A stretch of 8,968 bases of DNA from CAYNFT01 sp964396535 (GTDB lineage Bacteria > Chloroflexota > Dehalococcoidia > Dehalococcoidales > UBA2162): positions 1 through 8,968 of the forward strand of contig CAYNFT010000083.1 of NCBI GenBank assembly GCA_964396535.1, read 5' to 3'. The notes beneath the pieces are model-generated. The model was not told the origin of the DNA. It worked only from the letters and a program-made list of their open reading frames with translations, and searched no databases. Below, piece after piece: positions 1 to 5,263 of the stretch. The position numbers and the translations under genes were made by a program. Within the stretch, counting starts at the first letter, position 1; the number at the start of each line of letters is the position of its first letter.

Positions 1-108
1 CCCCACGATATTTCTGAGGCTTGCTGGCAAGCTATATCTATCAAACGCAAAAAGGGCACCAGCAATCGCTATACCACTTAGCGATTCTGATGCCCTCATA
101 TGCATCAT
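1..108 (-). CDS. Candidate small reading frame, 5' part, cut by the left edge
   Basis: An open frame of 36 codons starts at 106-108 and runs off the left edge without a stop. A ribosome-binding site, GGAGAG at 114-119, lies 5 nt upstream. The predicted peptide begins MMHM and has a short hydrophobic stretch (GIAIAGALFAF, residues 12-22), then a polar segment starting DRYSLP. It begins 51 nt after the solute-binding gene ends, so it could be the next cistron. The whole frame lies in a repeated element whose second copy (2228-2346) has an in-frame stop at codon 11. I do not recognise the peptide. It may be a tiny membrane protein, or it may be open only because a structured leader RNA happens to lack stops here. 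Confidence 0.35.
   Translation of the reverse strand, partial: MMHMRASESLSGIAIAGALFAFDRYSLPASLRNIVG
49..96 (-). terminator. Terminator-like hairpin downstream of the solute-binding gene
   Basis: On the minus strand a stem of about 17 pairs (arms near 80-96 and 53-71, with one bulged G and one G-U pair) is followed by five U residues (plus-strand A at 49-53). Position and shape fit an intrinsic terminator about 65 nt after the stop of the solute-binding gene. It is also the core of the repeated element, so it may be a conditional terminator for whatever lies to the left. Confidence 0.6.
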
Positions 109-159
109 ATTGTCTCTCCGGACCCTTTTTCTATTTACTGCCTTTAAGAGATGCCAGGC

Positions 160-1935
160 TTAGTATCCCATGGATTTCTTCAGCGCCTCGTCTATCCACA
201 TGTAGGTAGGGTAGTCAATCTGATTGTCGTAACCCATGGTGCCTTCACCATGGTAATTCTGCACCCAGGGCCACCACATGGTGTAAGAATAATAAAATGG
301 GGTCCATACCTGGATGAATTGCTCGAGCATGTACGGCACCAACCCCTTCATCTCTCGGGCAACCACAGCATCATCCTTGCCAACGGCACCACTGATTATT
401 TCGTAGGCTGTCCTGATACGCTCGCTATCGAAGAAGGCATGGTTGTCAAAACTCTCTATACGCCACTCAAGCAGCCTGAAGGGGAACGAAGTCATCAGAT
501 TGCCCCTTGAGATTCCTACCTCATGCTTTCTACCCCTCGAAAGACTACTGAACGTGCCACTTTCCAGCAATTGAATCTCCATGTCAACACCAATATCAAT
601 GAAATACCCTTTAATGATAGACAGGAAGTCCGCGATCGTGGCACTTCCGCAGACCACTTGGGTCTTAAAGCCATCGGGGTACCCGGCATCAGCCAGAAGC
701 TGCCTCGCCTTTACGGGGTCAAAGCTAAAGGCCTCCTTGGCCAGGTCAGGCAGCTCCTCAAACGGGACGCTAAAAGGCTCAAATTCCGGTTCCGGTGTGT
801 AGGGATAGCTGTATATGACACCGTTACCACCATAGAACTCCTCTAGTAGCTCCTCCCGGTTTACCGCCAGCGCCAGTGCCCGCCGCACATTAATGTCCTG
901 GAAAGGCAGCTCCGGCTTGTCTATCCTGAAGGCTATGGACCTCGTCGCATAGCCTTCTCTATACTTTAAGTCGGGGCACTGTTTCATAAGAAACTCTGCG
1001 TCTTCCCAAGTGATAGCTGTATGCCTATCAAGCTTGCCTGTCCGTAGCGCTGCTAGCTGGGTAGATACGTCAGTTATGTACAGATGCTTAGCACCATCCA
1101 GATAGGGTAACTGGTTCTCCGGATGCAAGGGGTCATACTGCCAGTAGTTAGGGTTCCTTACGTAGGTTGATGAAGTAGCAGCAACATAATCCGTCAGCAT
1201 AAATGGCCCTGTCCCAATAGAATTCCTCCAGTCCTTCATGTCGCCGTATGCCTCTACCACATCGGGGCAATTCATCCACAAAAAGTCACCGATTACCAGT
1301 ATCATCAACCCATGCAACTGTGGAGCCTTGACTTCAACTGTGTACTTGTCAAGCGCCTTTATGGATGTTGGATTGTACCCCGATGTTGTATAAGCACCGT
1401 GAAGATAAGCCCCGGGAGAAGTGAACATCCGCTCTATGTTCCAGGCTGCGTCCTCGGCGGTAAACTCCCTGCCGTTTGCTGGCGGCTTATCGTGCCAGTG
1501 GACCCCTGGGCGGATATGATAGATGATGGTCTCGTCATCGGGAAACTCCCAGCTTTCAGCCAGCTCAACACGCCCAATAAAGCCATGCGTCCAGCTGGTT
1601 TCGCCGGTGCCTGCTGTCCCATTTGTCCAATCTCCTTCAATCAATTCTTCGACAGTAAGATAGAAGGTTTTACAATCCATCTGGAGACTATAAGCAGGGT
1701 CAAAGCCCTTCGGATCGGTAAATATCATGGTGTATGTCCCGCCGTATTTTGGCACTTCCGGAGGCAGCAGCCCCTCTTCCTCCTCTATCACCTCTTCCTC
1801 CACCTCTTCTTCCGTTACTACTACTTCCTCCTCCCCTACTGCCACCTCTTCCTCTTCTTCTGCCGGACCGCAGGATGCCATCACCAGGGATAATGCCATC
1901 AGGCAACTCACCACCAACCAGACAATCTTCTTCAT
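160..1935 (-). CDS. ABC transporter substrate-binding lipoprotein, family 5 (peptide/oligopeptide type)
   Basis: This 591-residue protein is an extracytoplasmic solute-binding protein of the SBP_bac_5 family, which captures peptides or related solutes for an ABC importer. A lipoprotein signal is clear: a charged start MKK, a hydrophobic core, and a lipobox ending ASC with the lipidated cysteine at residue 22. Residues 26-54 form a linker with 18 Glu in 29 positions. The mature domain begins near residue 62 and carries family-typical stretches: GTGPFML (241-247), NPNYW (261-265), NVRRALALAVNREEL (349-363) and ADAGYPDGF (415-423). The ATG has GGAGG at 1946-1950, about 10 nt upstream, which fixes the start. 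No permease or ATPase gene is in view; they may lie beyond the left edge. The substrate cannot be told from sequence. A promoter at 2386-2414 and a roughly 445-nt leader precede it. Confidence 0.93.
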   Translation of the reverse strand: MKKIVWLVVSCLMALSLVMASCGPAEEEEEVAVGEEEVVVTEEEVEEEVIEEEEGLLPPEVPKYGGTYTMIFTDPKGFDPAYSLQMDCKTFYLTVEELIEGDWTNGTAGTGETSWTHGFIGRVELAESWEFPDDETIIYHIRPGVHWHDKPPANGREFTAEDAAWNIERMFTSPGAYLHGAYTTSGYNPTSIKALDKYTVEVKAPQLHGLMILVIGDFLWMNCPDVVEAYGDMKDWRNSIGTGPFMLTDYVAATSSTYVRNPNYWQYDPLHPENQLPYLDGAKHLYITDVSTQLAALRTGKLDRHTAITWEDAEFLMKQCPDLKYREGYATRSIAFRIDKPELPFQDINVRRALALAVNREELLEEFYGGNGVIYSYPYTPEPEFEPFSVPFEELPDLAKEAFSFDPVKARQLLADAGYPDGFKTQVVCGSATIADFLSIIKGYFIDIGVDMEIQLLESGTFSSLSRGRKHEVGISRGNLMTSFPFRLLEWRIESFDNHAFFDSERIRTAYEIISGAVGKDDAVVAREMKGLVPYMLEQFIQVWTPFYYSYTMWWPWVQNYHGEGTMGYDNQIDYPTYMWIDEALKKSMGY

Positions 1936-1977
1936 TCTTGCTTAACCTCCTCAACTAATTTGATATGTTCGTGCCAA

Positions 1978-2031
1978 TCAATCTCTTCTAAACGTCCTCA
2001 CCTGTTCAATTATCGACTTTGACCGTCGCAT
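1978..2031 (-). CDS. Possible 17-codon upstream reading frame in the leader
   Basis: ATG at 2029-2031 opens a 17-residue basic peptide (starts MRRSKS) that ends 42 nt before the solute-binding start. The nearest Shine-Dalgarno-like sequence (AAGGAGG, about 2052-2058) is some 20 nt upstream, too far for normal initiation. It is listed because it lies in the leader; it may well be chance. Confidence 0.12.
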   Translation of the reverse strand: MRRSKSIIEQVRTFRRD

Positions 2032-2051
2032 TTACTTTGCTCTAATAACCA

Positions 2052-2110
2052 CCTCCTTGGCTGGCCCTGCCGTTAAGGCCGATTATCCCCTAGCTCTAGA
2101 TACGGCAGGG
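2052..2110 (-). promoter_or_regulatory. Leader hairpin followed by an orphan Shine-Dalgarno
   Basis: A 9-bp perfect inverted repeat, CCCTGCCGT at 2065-2073 and ACGGCAGGG at 2102-2110, encloses 28 nt. On the minus strand it is followed within about 7 nt by AAGGAGG (2052-2058), which has no well-placed start codon. It lies about 120 nt upstream of the solute-binding gene, inside its inferred leader. It could be a regulatory structure or the remnant of a deleted small gene. I do not recognise a known riboswitch in it. Confidence 0.4.
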
Positions 2111-2185
2111 GTATGGTTAGAATTCAAGCTGATATGAACTGCTTATCCTCAGCACCCTGGTTTCCCTTGCTAGAGATAGCCCTCT

Positions 2186-2335
2186 TTACTTCGCTCTGTT
2201 TTTGACTGCCTCCTTTTCCGCTATTTCCCCCACCATATTTCTGAGGCTTGCTGGCAAGCTATATCTATCAAACGCAAAAAGGGCACCGGCAACCGCTGTG
2301 TATTATAGCAGTGCTGATGTCCTCATATGCATCAT
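2186..2335 (-). pseudogene. Small reading frame of repeat copy 2, with a stop at codon 11
   Basis: This is the counterpart of the frame at 1-108. GGAGAG at 2341-2346 precedes ATG at 2333-2335, and the frame reads MMHMRTSALL and then TAA (2303-2305). After that stop the same frame stays open for 38 codons, giving AVAGALFAFDRYSLPASLRN, continuing with a charged tail and ending at TAA 2186-2188. Two readings are possible. One is a decayed gene for a 49-residue peptide with one hydrophobic segment. The other is a ten-residue leader peptide whose stop falls in the loop of the following hairpin. The stop replaces AGT of copy 1 within a block of eight positions of which seven differ, so it is not a simple point mutation. 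Confidence 0.35.
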
Positions 2336-2346
2336 ATTGTCTCTCC
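2228..2346 (-). repeat. Leader-like repeated element, copy 2
   Basis: This is the full-length counterpart of positions 1-119 (105/119 identical, no gap). It lies about 30 nt downstream of a near-consensus minus-strand promoter and 293 nt upstream of the solute-binding gene, so it should be transcribed as part of that gene's leader. The flanks of the hairpin are nearly invariant between copies while the loop is almost completely different. That pattern suits a structured RNA or a recently copied cassette. Confidence 0.85.
2276..2323 (-). terminator. Terminator-like hairpin inside the leader (candidate attenuator)
   Basis: The minus-strand arms fold into an imperfect stem with one bulge, followed by five U residues (plus-strand A 2276-2280). 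Compared with copy 1, one pair changes on both sides (66/84 becomes 2293/2311, T-A to C-G). Two other pairs become G-U on the plus strand but A-C on the minus strand. The stem is therefore weaker than copy 1 on the transcribed strand. It could end yifB readthrough, or attenuate transcription from the promoter at 2386-2414. Confidence 0.5.
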
Positions 2347-2385
2347 AGTTCACTTTTCTACACGTAGAACGAGAATATCTTATGA

Positions 2386-2414
2386 ACTATACTCCAGTTT
2401 TGACAGTTTGTCAA
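2386..2414 (-). promoter_or_regulatory. Sigma-70-type promoter for the solute-binding gene leader
   Basis: On the minus strand an exact TTGACA (2409-2414) is followed by a 17-nt spacer and TATAGT (2386-2391, 5 of 6 matches to consensus). Transcription would start near 2379, about 44 nt before the ATG in repeat copy 2 and about 445 nt before the solute-binding start. TTGACA itself forms an inverted repeat with TGTCAA three bases away (2400-2414), a possible operator over the -35 box. Confidence 0.7.
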
Positions 2415-2433
2415 TAGTTCCTTATCTAGAAAC

Positions 2434-2447
2434 CTGCTAGCTAGCAG
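2434..2447. promoter_or_regulatory. 14-bp perfect palindrome upstream of the promoter
   Basis: CTGCTAGCTAGCAG is a perfect palindrome with no spacer, about 20 bp upstream of the -35 box of the minus-strand promoter. The position suits an activator or repressor operator. No regulator is identifiable in the window. Confidence 0.35.
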
Positions 2448-2470
2448 AGTAGGCATTGATACCAAGAAAT

Positions 2471-2490
2471 GCTACAATGAAAGCTGTAGC
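2471..2490 (-). terminator. Weak hairpin downstream of yifB
   Basis: GCTACA and TGTAGC pair across 8 nt, about 53 nt after the yifB stop. The minus-strand continuation ATTTCTTGG is only partly U-rich, so this would be a poor intrinsic terminator. Nothing better is visible between yifB and the next promoter. Confidence 0.2.
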
Positions 2491-2542
2491 TTTGAATATT
2501 AAATAGAAAGCTGTTTGTTCTTAGTGAATTTACCCAGCTGCC

Positions 2543-4063
2543 CTATAGCTGGCTTCTTGGCCGATACTGGATGGCTTCAGCCAGTTGATGGGCTTTGATT
2601 ATCTCGCTGTTTTCCAGGTCAGCGATAGTTCTGGCTAGTTTGAGTATGCGGTGAAAAGCACGGGCCGAGAGGTAAAGTTGCTTCATAGCCGCTTTCAGGA
2701 GGCTCTGGGCTGATTCTTCTACCTGGCAGAAATCCCTTACCTCGGTCGGCGTCATTTCGGCATTGCAGGCTAGTTTTGTTCCTTCAAATCGCTCACGCTG
2801 CAGGGAACGGGCAGCTATCACTCTGGACTGGACTTTCTCTGATTCCTCACCCAGCCTGTCGTCAGCTAGCTTTTCGTAGTCAATATGGGGCACCTCAACA
2901 AATATATCCACCCGGTCAATAAATGGCCCACTTATACGCCTCTGATACCGGGAAACCAGACTGGGAGGGCAGGTGCATTGCCTAAAAGGGTCGCCATAGT
3001 AGCCACAGGGACAGGGATTCATCGCTCCCACCAGCATAAAGTTTGCCGGGAAGCTTACGCTGCCCTGAGCCCGGCTGATGGTGATTACCTTGTCTTCCAG
3101 AGGTTGACGCAAGGTCTCAAGAAGTGAATGCCCAAACTCGGGGAGCTCATCAAGGAAGAGAACACCACGATGACTGAGACTTATTTCACCTGGTTTCGGC
3201 CAGTGTCCACCCCCCACCAGGCCAGCGTTTGAGATAGTGTAGTGAGGGGCACGGAAGGGTCGTTGTCTAATCAAAGGTATATCCGGGGGCAGCAGGCCGC
3301 TCACACTGTAAATTTTGGTAACCTCCAGAGCTTCCTCATTGGTCATTGGTGGTAGAATCGAGGGAAGCGAGCGTGATAGCAACGTTTTACCACTTCCCGG
3401 GGGGCCCATCATTACCACATTATGTCCTCCGGCAGCCGCTACCTCCAGCGCTCGCTTGACATGCTCCTGCCCTTTAATGTAAGCCAGGTCGGTAGCTGAT
3501 GAAGCAGGCGGACTGTATTCATCAACTTCTTCAGGCGTATACTCAGGAGCCGGTATTTCTCCCCGAAGGTAGCTAATCAATTGAGGTAACGAGCTAATGG
3601 GGATGACTTTAGCCTCTTCGATTAAGGATGCTTCTTTAGCGTCGACTTCAGGCACAATGACAGTGGAGAATCCCTGCTCGCAAGCCAGGGCAACCATAGG
3701 CAGAACACCGTTGGTATGGCGCAGGCTACCGTCTAACGATAGCTCACCGAGAATTAGGCTTTGGGAAACATCGGCATAGACCTGCTCCGAACTGAGGAGA
3801 ATACCCAGAGCTATGGGCAAATCATATGCCGGTCCCGCTTTTTTTAAGTCGGCAGGGGCAAGGTTAACTATGATGCGTTTCATCGGGAAGGTGCAGTCTG
3901 AGTTTCGAATGGCGGCTCTTACCCGCTCTCTTGCTTCCTGAACGGCGGTATCAGGTAAGCCGACAACAGTAAATGAGGGCAGGCCGGGAGAAATATCAGC
4001 CTCGACCTCAACAATAGCCCCCTCCAAACCCACTACAGCGCAGCTTATAACCTTGGCTAACAT
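2543..4063 (-). CDS. yifB: YifB/ComM family Mg-chelatase-like AAA+ ATPase
   Basis: This 506-residue cytoplasmic AAA+ protein has the family's usual length. Residues 1-170 form the N-terminal Lon-protease-like (ChlI) fold, including GLPDTAVQEARERV (35-48) and NLAPADLKKAGPAYDLPIAL (67-86). The AAA+ core has Walker A GPPGSGKT at 220-227 and Walker B VLFLDE ending at 305-306. Four cysteines (351, 353, 363, 365) form the usual metal-ligand-like cluster. The C-terminal helical domain contains ARAFHRILKLARTIADL (467-483). In Haemophilus and relatives the homologue ComM is a hexameric helicase that drives branch migration during natural transformation; elsewhere the role is less clear. The ATG has no strong Shine-Dalgarno, and a TATAGT box lies only 12 nt upstream, so the mRNA may be nearly leaderless. 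All key residues are intact, and no competence genes are adjacent. Confidence 0.95.
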   Translation of the reverse strand: MLAKVISCAVVGLEGAIVEVEADISPGLPSFTVVGLPDTAVQEARERVRAAIRNSDCTFPMKRIIVNLAPADLKKAGPAYDLPIALGILLSSEQVYADVSQSLILGELSLDGSLRHTNGVLPMVALACEQGFSTVIVPEVDAKEASLIEEAKVIPISSLPQLISYLRGEIPAPEYTPEEVDEYSPPASSATDLAYIKGQEHVKRALEVAAAGGHNVVMMGPPGSGKTLLSRSLPSILPPMTNEEALEVTKIYSVSGLLPPDIPLIRQRPFRAPHYTISNAGLVGGGHWPKPGEISLSHRGVLFLDELPEFGHSLLETLRQPLEDKVITISRAQGSVSFPANFMLVGAMNPCPCGYYGDPFRQCTCPPSLVSRYQRRISGPFIDRVDIFVEVPHIDYEKLADDRLGEESEKVQSRVIAARSLQRERFEGTKLACNAEMTPTEVRDFCQVEESAQSLLKAAMKQLYLSARAFHRILKLARTIADLENSEIIKAHQLAEAIQYRPRSQL

Positions 4064-4114
4064 AATTCAGCTAACACTATATCACAAACCCATAAAAAGG
4101 TGGAATGAGGTAGT

Positions 4115-4120
4115 TATAAT
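4115..4120 (+). promoter_or_regulatory. Perfect -10 box ahead of the structured intergenic segment
   Basis: TATAAT on the plus strand would place a transcription start near 4127, at the first stem of the structure described at 4126-4236. No -35 element or extended -10 is visible, and the region is AT-rich, so a chance match is possible. Confidence 0.25.
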
Positions 4121-4125
4121 AAAGA

Positions 4126-4236
4126 GGTAGGCAATGTTAACATATTGCAGGTCGCAACAACTGATAGTGAAAGTAGTATTAAAATATTCTAACTTTAGTC
4201 CGGTTGTTGCAGGTTCGAGACCTTTACGGCCTACCA
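4126..4236 (+). ncRNA. Multi-stem structure with a tRNA-3'-end-like tail (not a functional tRNA)
   Basis: A 7-bp closing stem (GGTAGGC 4126-4132 with GCCTACC 4229-4235) encloses an 8-bp stem (GCAACAAC 4154-4161 with GTTGTTGC 4203-4210). Next comes a T-arm-like hairpin, AGG TTCGAGA CCT (4211-4223). The tail from 4209 has tRNA spacing: a 17-nt T-arm, a 7-nt acceptor strand ACGGCCT (4226-4232), A, then CCA (4234-4236). No D-arm or anticodon arm can be folded, the T stem is degenerate, and the expected 5' strand AGGCCGT is absent; AGGCAAT at 4129-4135 pairs at only 5 of 7 positions. It may be a small RNA, a decayed tRNA, or the tRNA-end scar of a past integration. Confidence 0.25.
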
Positions 4237-4331
4237 CTCATATCAAAAGGTAGAACTCCAAATACTTCACTCTTTAAGTTGTTCGGCAGCATTGGAAAGG
4301 TGTAATCAACGGTAAAGTCATTTTCTCTCAT
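4224..4331 (-). CDS. Possible 35-residue small protein or gene remnant
   Basis: ATG at 4329-4331 opens a 35-codon frame (begins MRENDFTVDY, ends DMSGRP) that stops at 4224-4226, overlapping the tRNA-like tail on the other strand. The composition looks protein-like (hydrophobic and charged residues alternate, prolines are spaced). There is no Shine-Dalgarno sequence, and the frame stays open only 6 codons or so upstream. It could be the end of a decayed gene. I do not recognise the sequence. Confidence 0.2.
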   Translation of the reverse strand: MRENDFTVDYTFPMLPNNLKSEVFGVLPFDMSGRP

Positions 4332-4386
4332 CTCGATGCGAATGTTTAAAAATCAATGAAATATATCTTCTAGAAGAATTTTATTA

Positions 4387-4638
4387 TTAATGTTTTATTA
4401 TAAATGCTATTACGAAGCCAAGCATGACGAGATTCCCCAGTATACCAGCGGCTAAGCCGACAGGATTCTTCTGAGTTGCACGCCACGTTGACCAGCCTAA
4501 ACCGGTGCCGAAAGTTGCTAGGAAAATTACTATTACCTCATGTATACCAACATTACCAGTGGGGGCCGCGATGTAAAGGATCAAGCTCAGTAGACCAAGC
4601 CCTGATAAGAACCAAGCTGATACTACCCTTTTGACCAT
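4387..4638 (-). CDS. Small integral membrane protein, unknown function
   Basis: This 83-residue protein has three predicted hydrophobic segments (about 7-25, 31-49 and 61-81) joined by short loops; the second loop carries TWRATQKNP. The start is taken at 4636-4638 because GGGAGG lies 9 nt upstream. The frame could be opened further, to a TTG at 4681-4683, but that would add 15 polar residues and has no ribosome-binding site. It begins 46 nt after the PH-like protein ends and is probably the last cistron of the operon 5254-5625, 4685-5179, 4387-4638. I do not recognise the family. No catalytic motif is visible. Confidence 0.75.
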   Translation of the reverse strand: MVKRVVSAWFLSGLGLLSLILYIAAPTGNVGIHEVIVIFLATFGTGLGWSTWRATQKNPVGLAAGILGNLVMLGFVIAFIIKH

Positions 4639-4684
4639 AGCTTTAATCCTCCCGTTAGTCAGTTTTTGAATATGCATGTTCAAA

Positions 4685-5179
4685 TCAAGTGCTTACTATT
4701 TTTTGCTTGACTGTTTCTACGAACCTGTCCGTGCTGCCGGAGCCATAGCGGTATTTCGGGAGGCGCCATTTCCTGAGGTCATTATTGTCTATGTCTGGCG
4801 CACGAATCTGGTAATAGCCATATATGAAAACTAAAGCTGACAAGATAACAAATAAAACGGCCAACCAAATAGCCACCGACCCCATAATAGGTATCTCATC
4901 AAAAAGGGTGATATCGGCTACAAGTGCATATATTGCTATAAAGATTAAAACACCACGTAGCAAGTTCCAGACACCCCCGTATTTCATAAACACAATAGAC
5001 ATTTGTTTATATTCCAAAGTACGGAAGTCAGGCGGACTTCCGATTCTCAGGCCAAACCTTAACAGCCGTTTGTTAGTAGCGAAGTAATCTGTACCAGCAT
5101 TGTTGATCTTGCCAATTACAACTTCTTCTTCTGATAGATGTTCTGCAACAGAAGACGGTATATTTTTTATATTAACCAT
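4685..5179 (-). CDS. Membrane protein with N-terminal bacterial PH-like domain
   Basis: This 164-residue protein starts with a domain of about 70 residues resembling bacterial PH domains (bPH type): LSEEEVVIGKI, then YFATNKRLLRFG, then FRTLEYKQMSIV. The central ATNKRLL is the most recognisable part. Two hydrophobic segments follow (about 76-95 and 98-122), then a polar tail ending VKQKIVST. In related proteins such domains sit at the membrane, and their ligands are mostly unknown. The start at 5177-5179 is chosen because AAAGGAG lies 5 nt upstream; a TTG start at 5192-5194 would use codons inside that ribosome-binding site. The family call is from motif appearance only. It is the middle gene of a three-gene minus-strand set. 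Confidence 0.75.
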   Translation of the reverse strand: MVNIKNIPSSVAEHLSEEEVVIGKINNAGTDYFATNKRLLRFGLRIGSPPDFRTLEYKQMSIVFMKYGGVWNLLRGVLIFIAIYALVADITLFDEIPIMGSVAIWLAVLFVILSALVFIYGYYQIRAPDIDNNDLRKWRLPKYRYGSGSTDRFVETVKQKIVST

Positions 5180-5206
5180 ATACACTCCTTTCAATCGTAC
5201 TTTGCC

Positions 5207-5263
5207 CTACCTCAAACCAAAAAAGGGCGTCAACCACCGCCATATTACTAGCTCTAGCGCCAT
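5207..5263 (-). repeat. Leader-like element, copy 4 (weak, with an 18-codon frame)
   Basis: On the minus strand GAGAG precedes ATG at 5261-5263, which overlaps the end of the upstream gene out of frame. The frame gives an 18-residue hydrophobic peptide, MALELVIWRWLTPFFGLR, ending at 5207-5209. It contains GGCG (5258-5261) and CGCC (5226-5229), which can pair ahead of six U residues (5219-5224). The 3' part resembles copies 1 and 2 (GCCC, a T run, then GTTTGA). It lies in the 74-nt gap before the PH-like gene. The stem is short, so membership of the family is tentative. Confidence 0.35.

Larger units (their letters stand above)
1..119 (-). repeat. Leader-like repeated element, copy 1 (truncated at the left edge)
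   Basis: This stretch matches 2228-2346 without a gap at a constant offset of 2227; I count 105 of 119 identical positions. Positions 8-60 and 94-119 are identical in both copies, and all but one of the differences fall between 61 and 93, in the hairpin. Weak similarity may continue to about 133. Since the window starts inside the repeat, its true length is unknown. Read on the minus strand it contains a ribosome-binding site, an ATG cluster, a long hairpin with a U tract, and a second small hairpin (GCTTG/CAAGC around 20-33). Confidence 0.85.

Noticed and set aside
1312..1893. Plus-strand open frame of 193 codons
   Set aside because: It is antisense to the solute-binding gene, has no ribosome-binding site, and includes the mirror of the Glu-rich tract. 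It is a shadow of that gene.
1700..1954. Gly/Arg-rich minus-strand frame
   Set aside because: It is a frame-shifted reading of the Glu-codon tract and signal region of the lipoprotein gene.
2202..2417. Plus-strand open frame of 71 codons through repeat copy 2
   Set aside because: The corresponding open frame in copy 1 (from 21) is in a different phase of the repeat, so neither is conserved as protein, and neither has a ribosome-binding site.
4129..4236. Intact tRNA gene
   Set aside because: Only the T-arm and 3' acceptor strand fit. No D-arm or anticodon arm folds, and the acceptor pairs at 5 of 7 positions.
4366..4377. Perfect palindrome TCTTCTAGAAGA after the last membrane gene
   Set aside because: It has no loop and no U tract, and the surroundings are AT-rich. 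It is not a credible terminator and no operator role can be argued.
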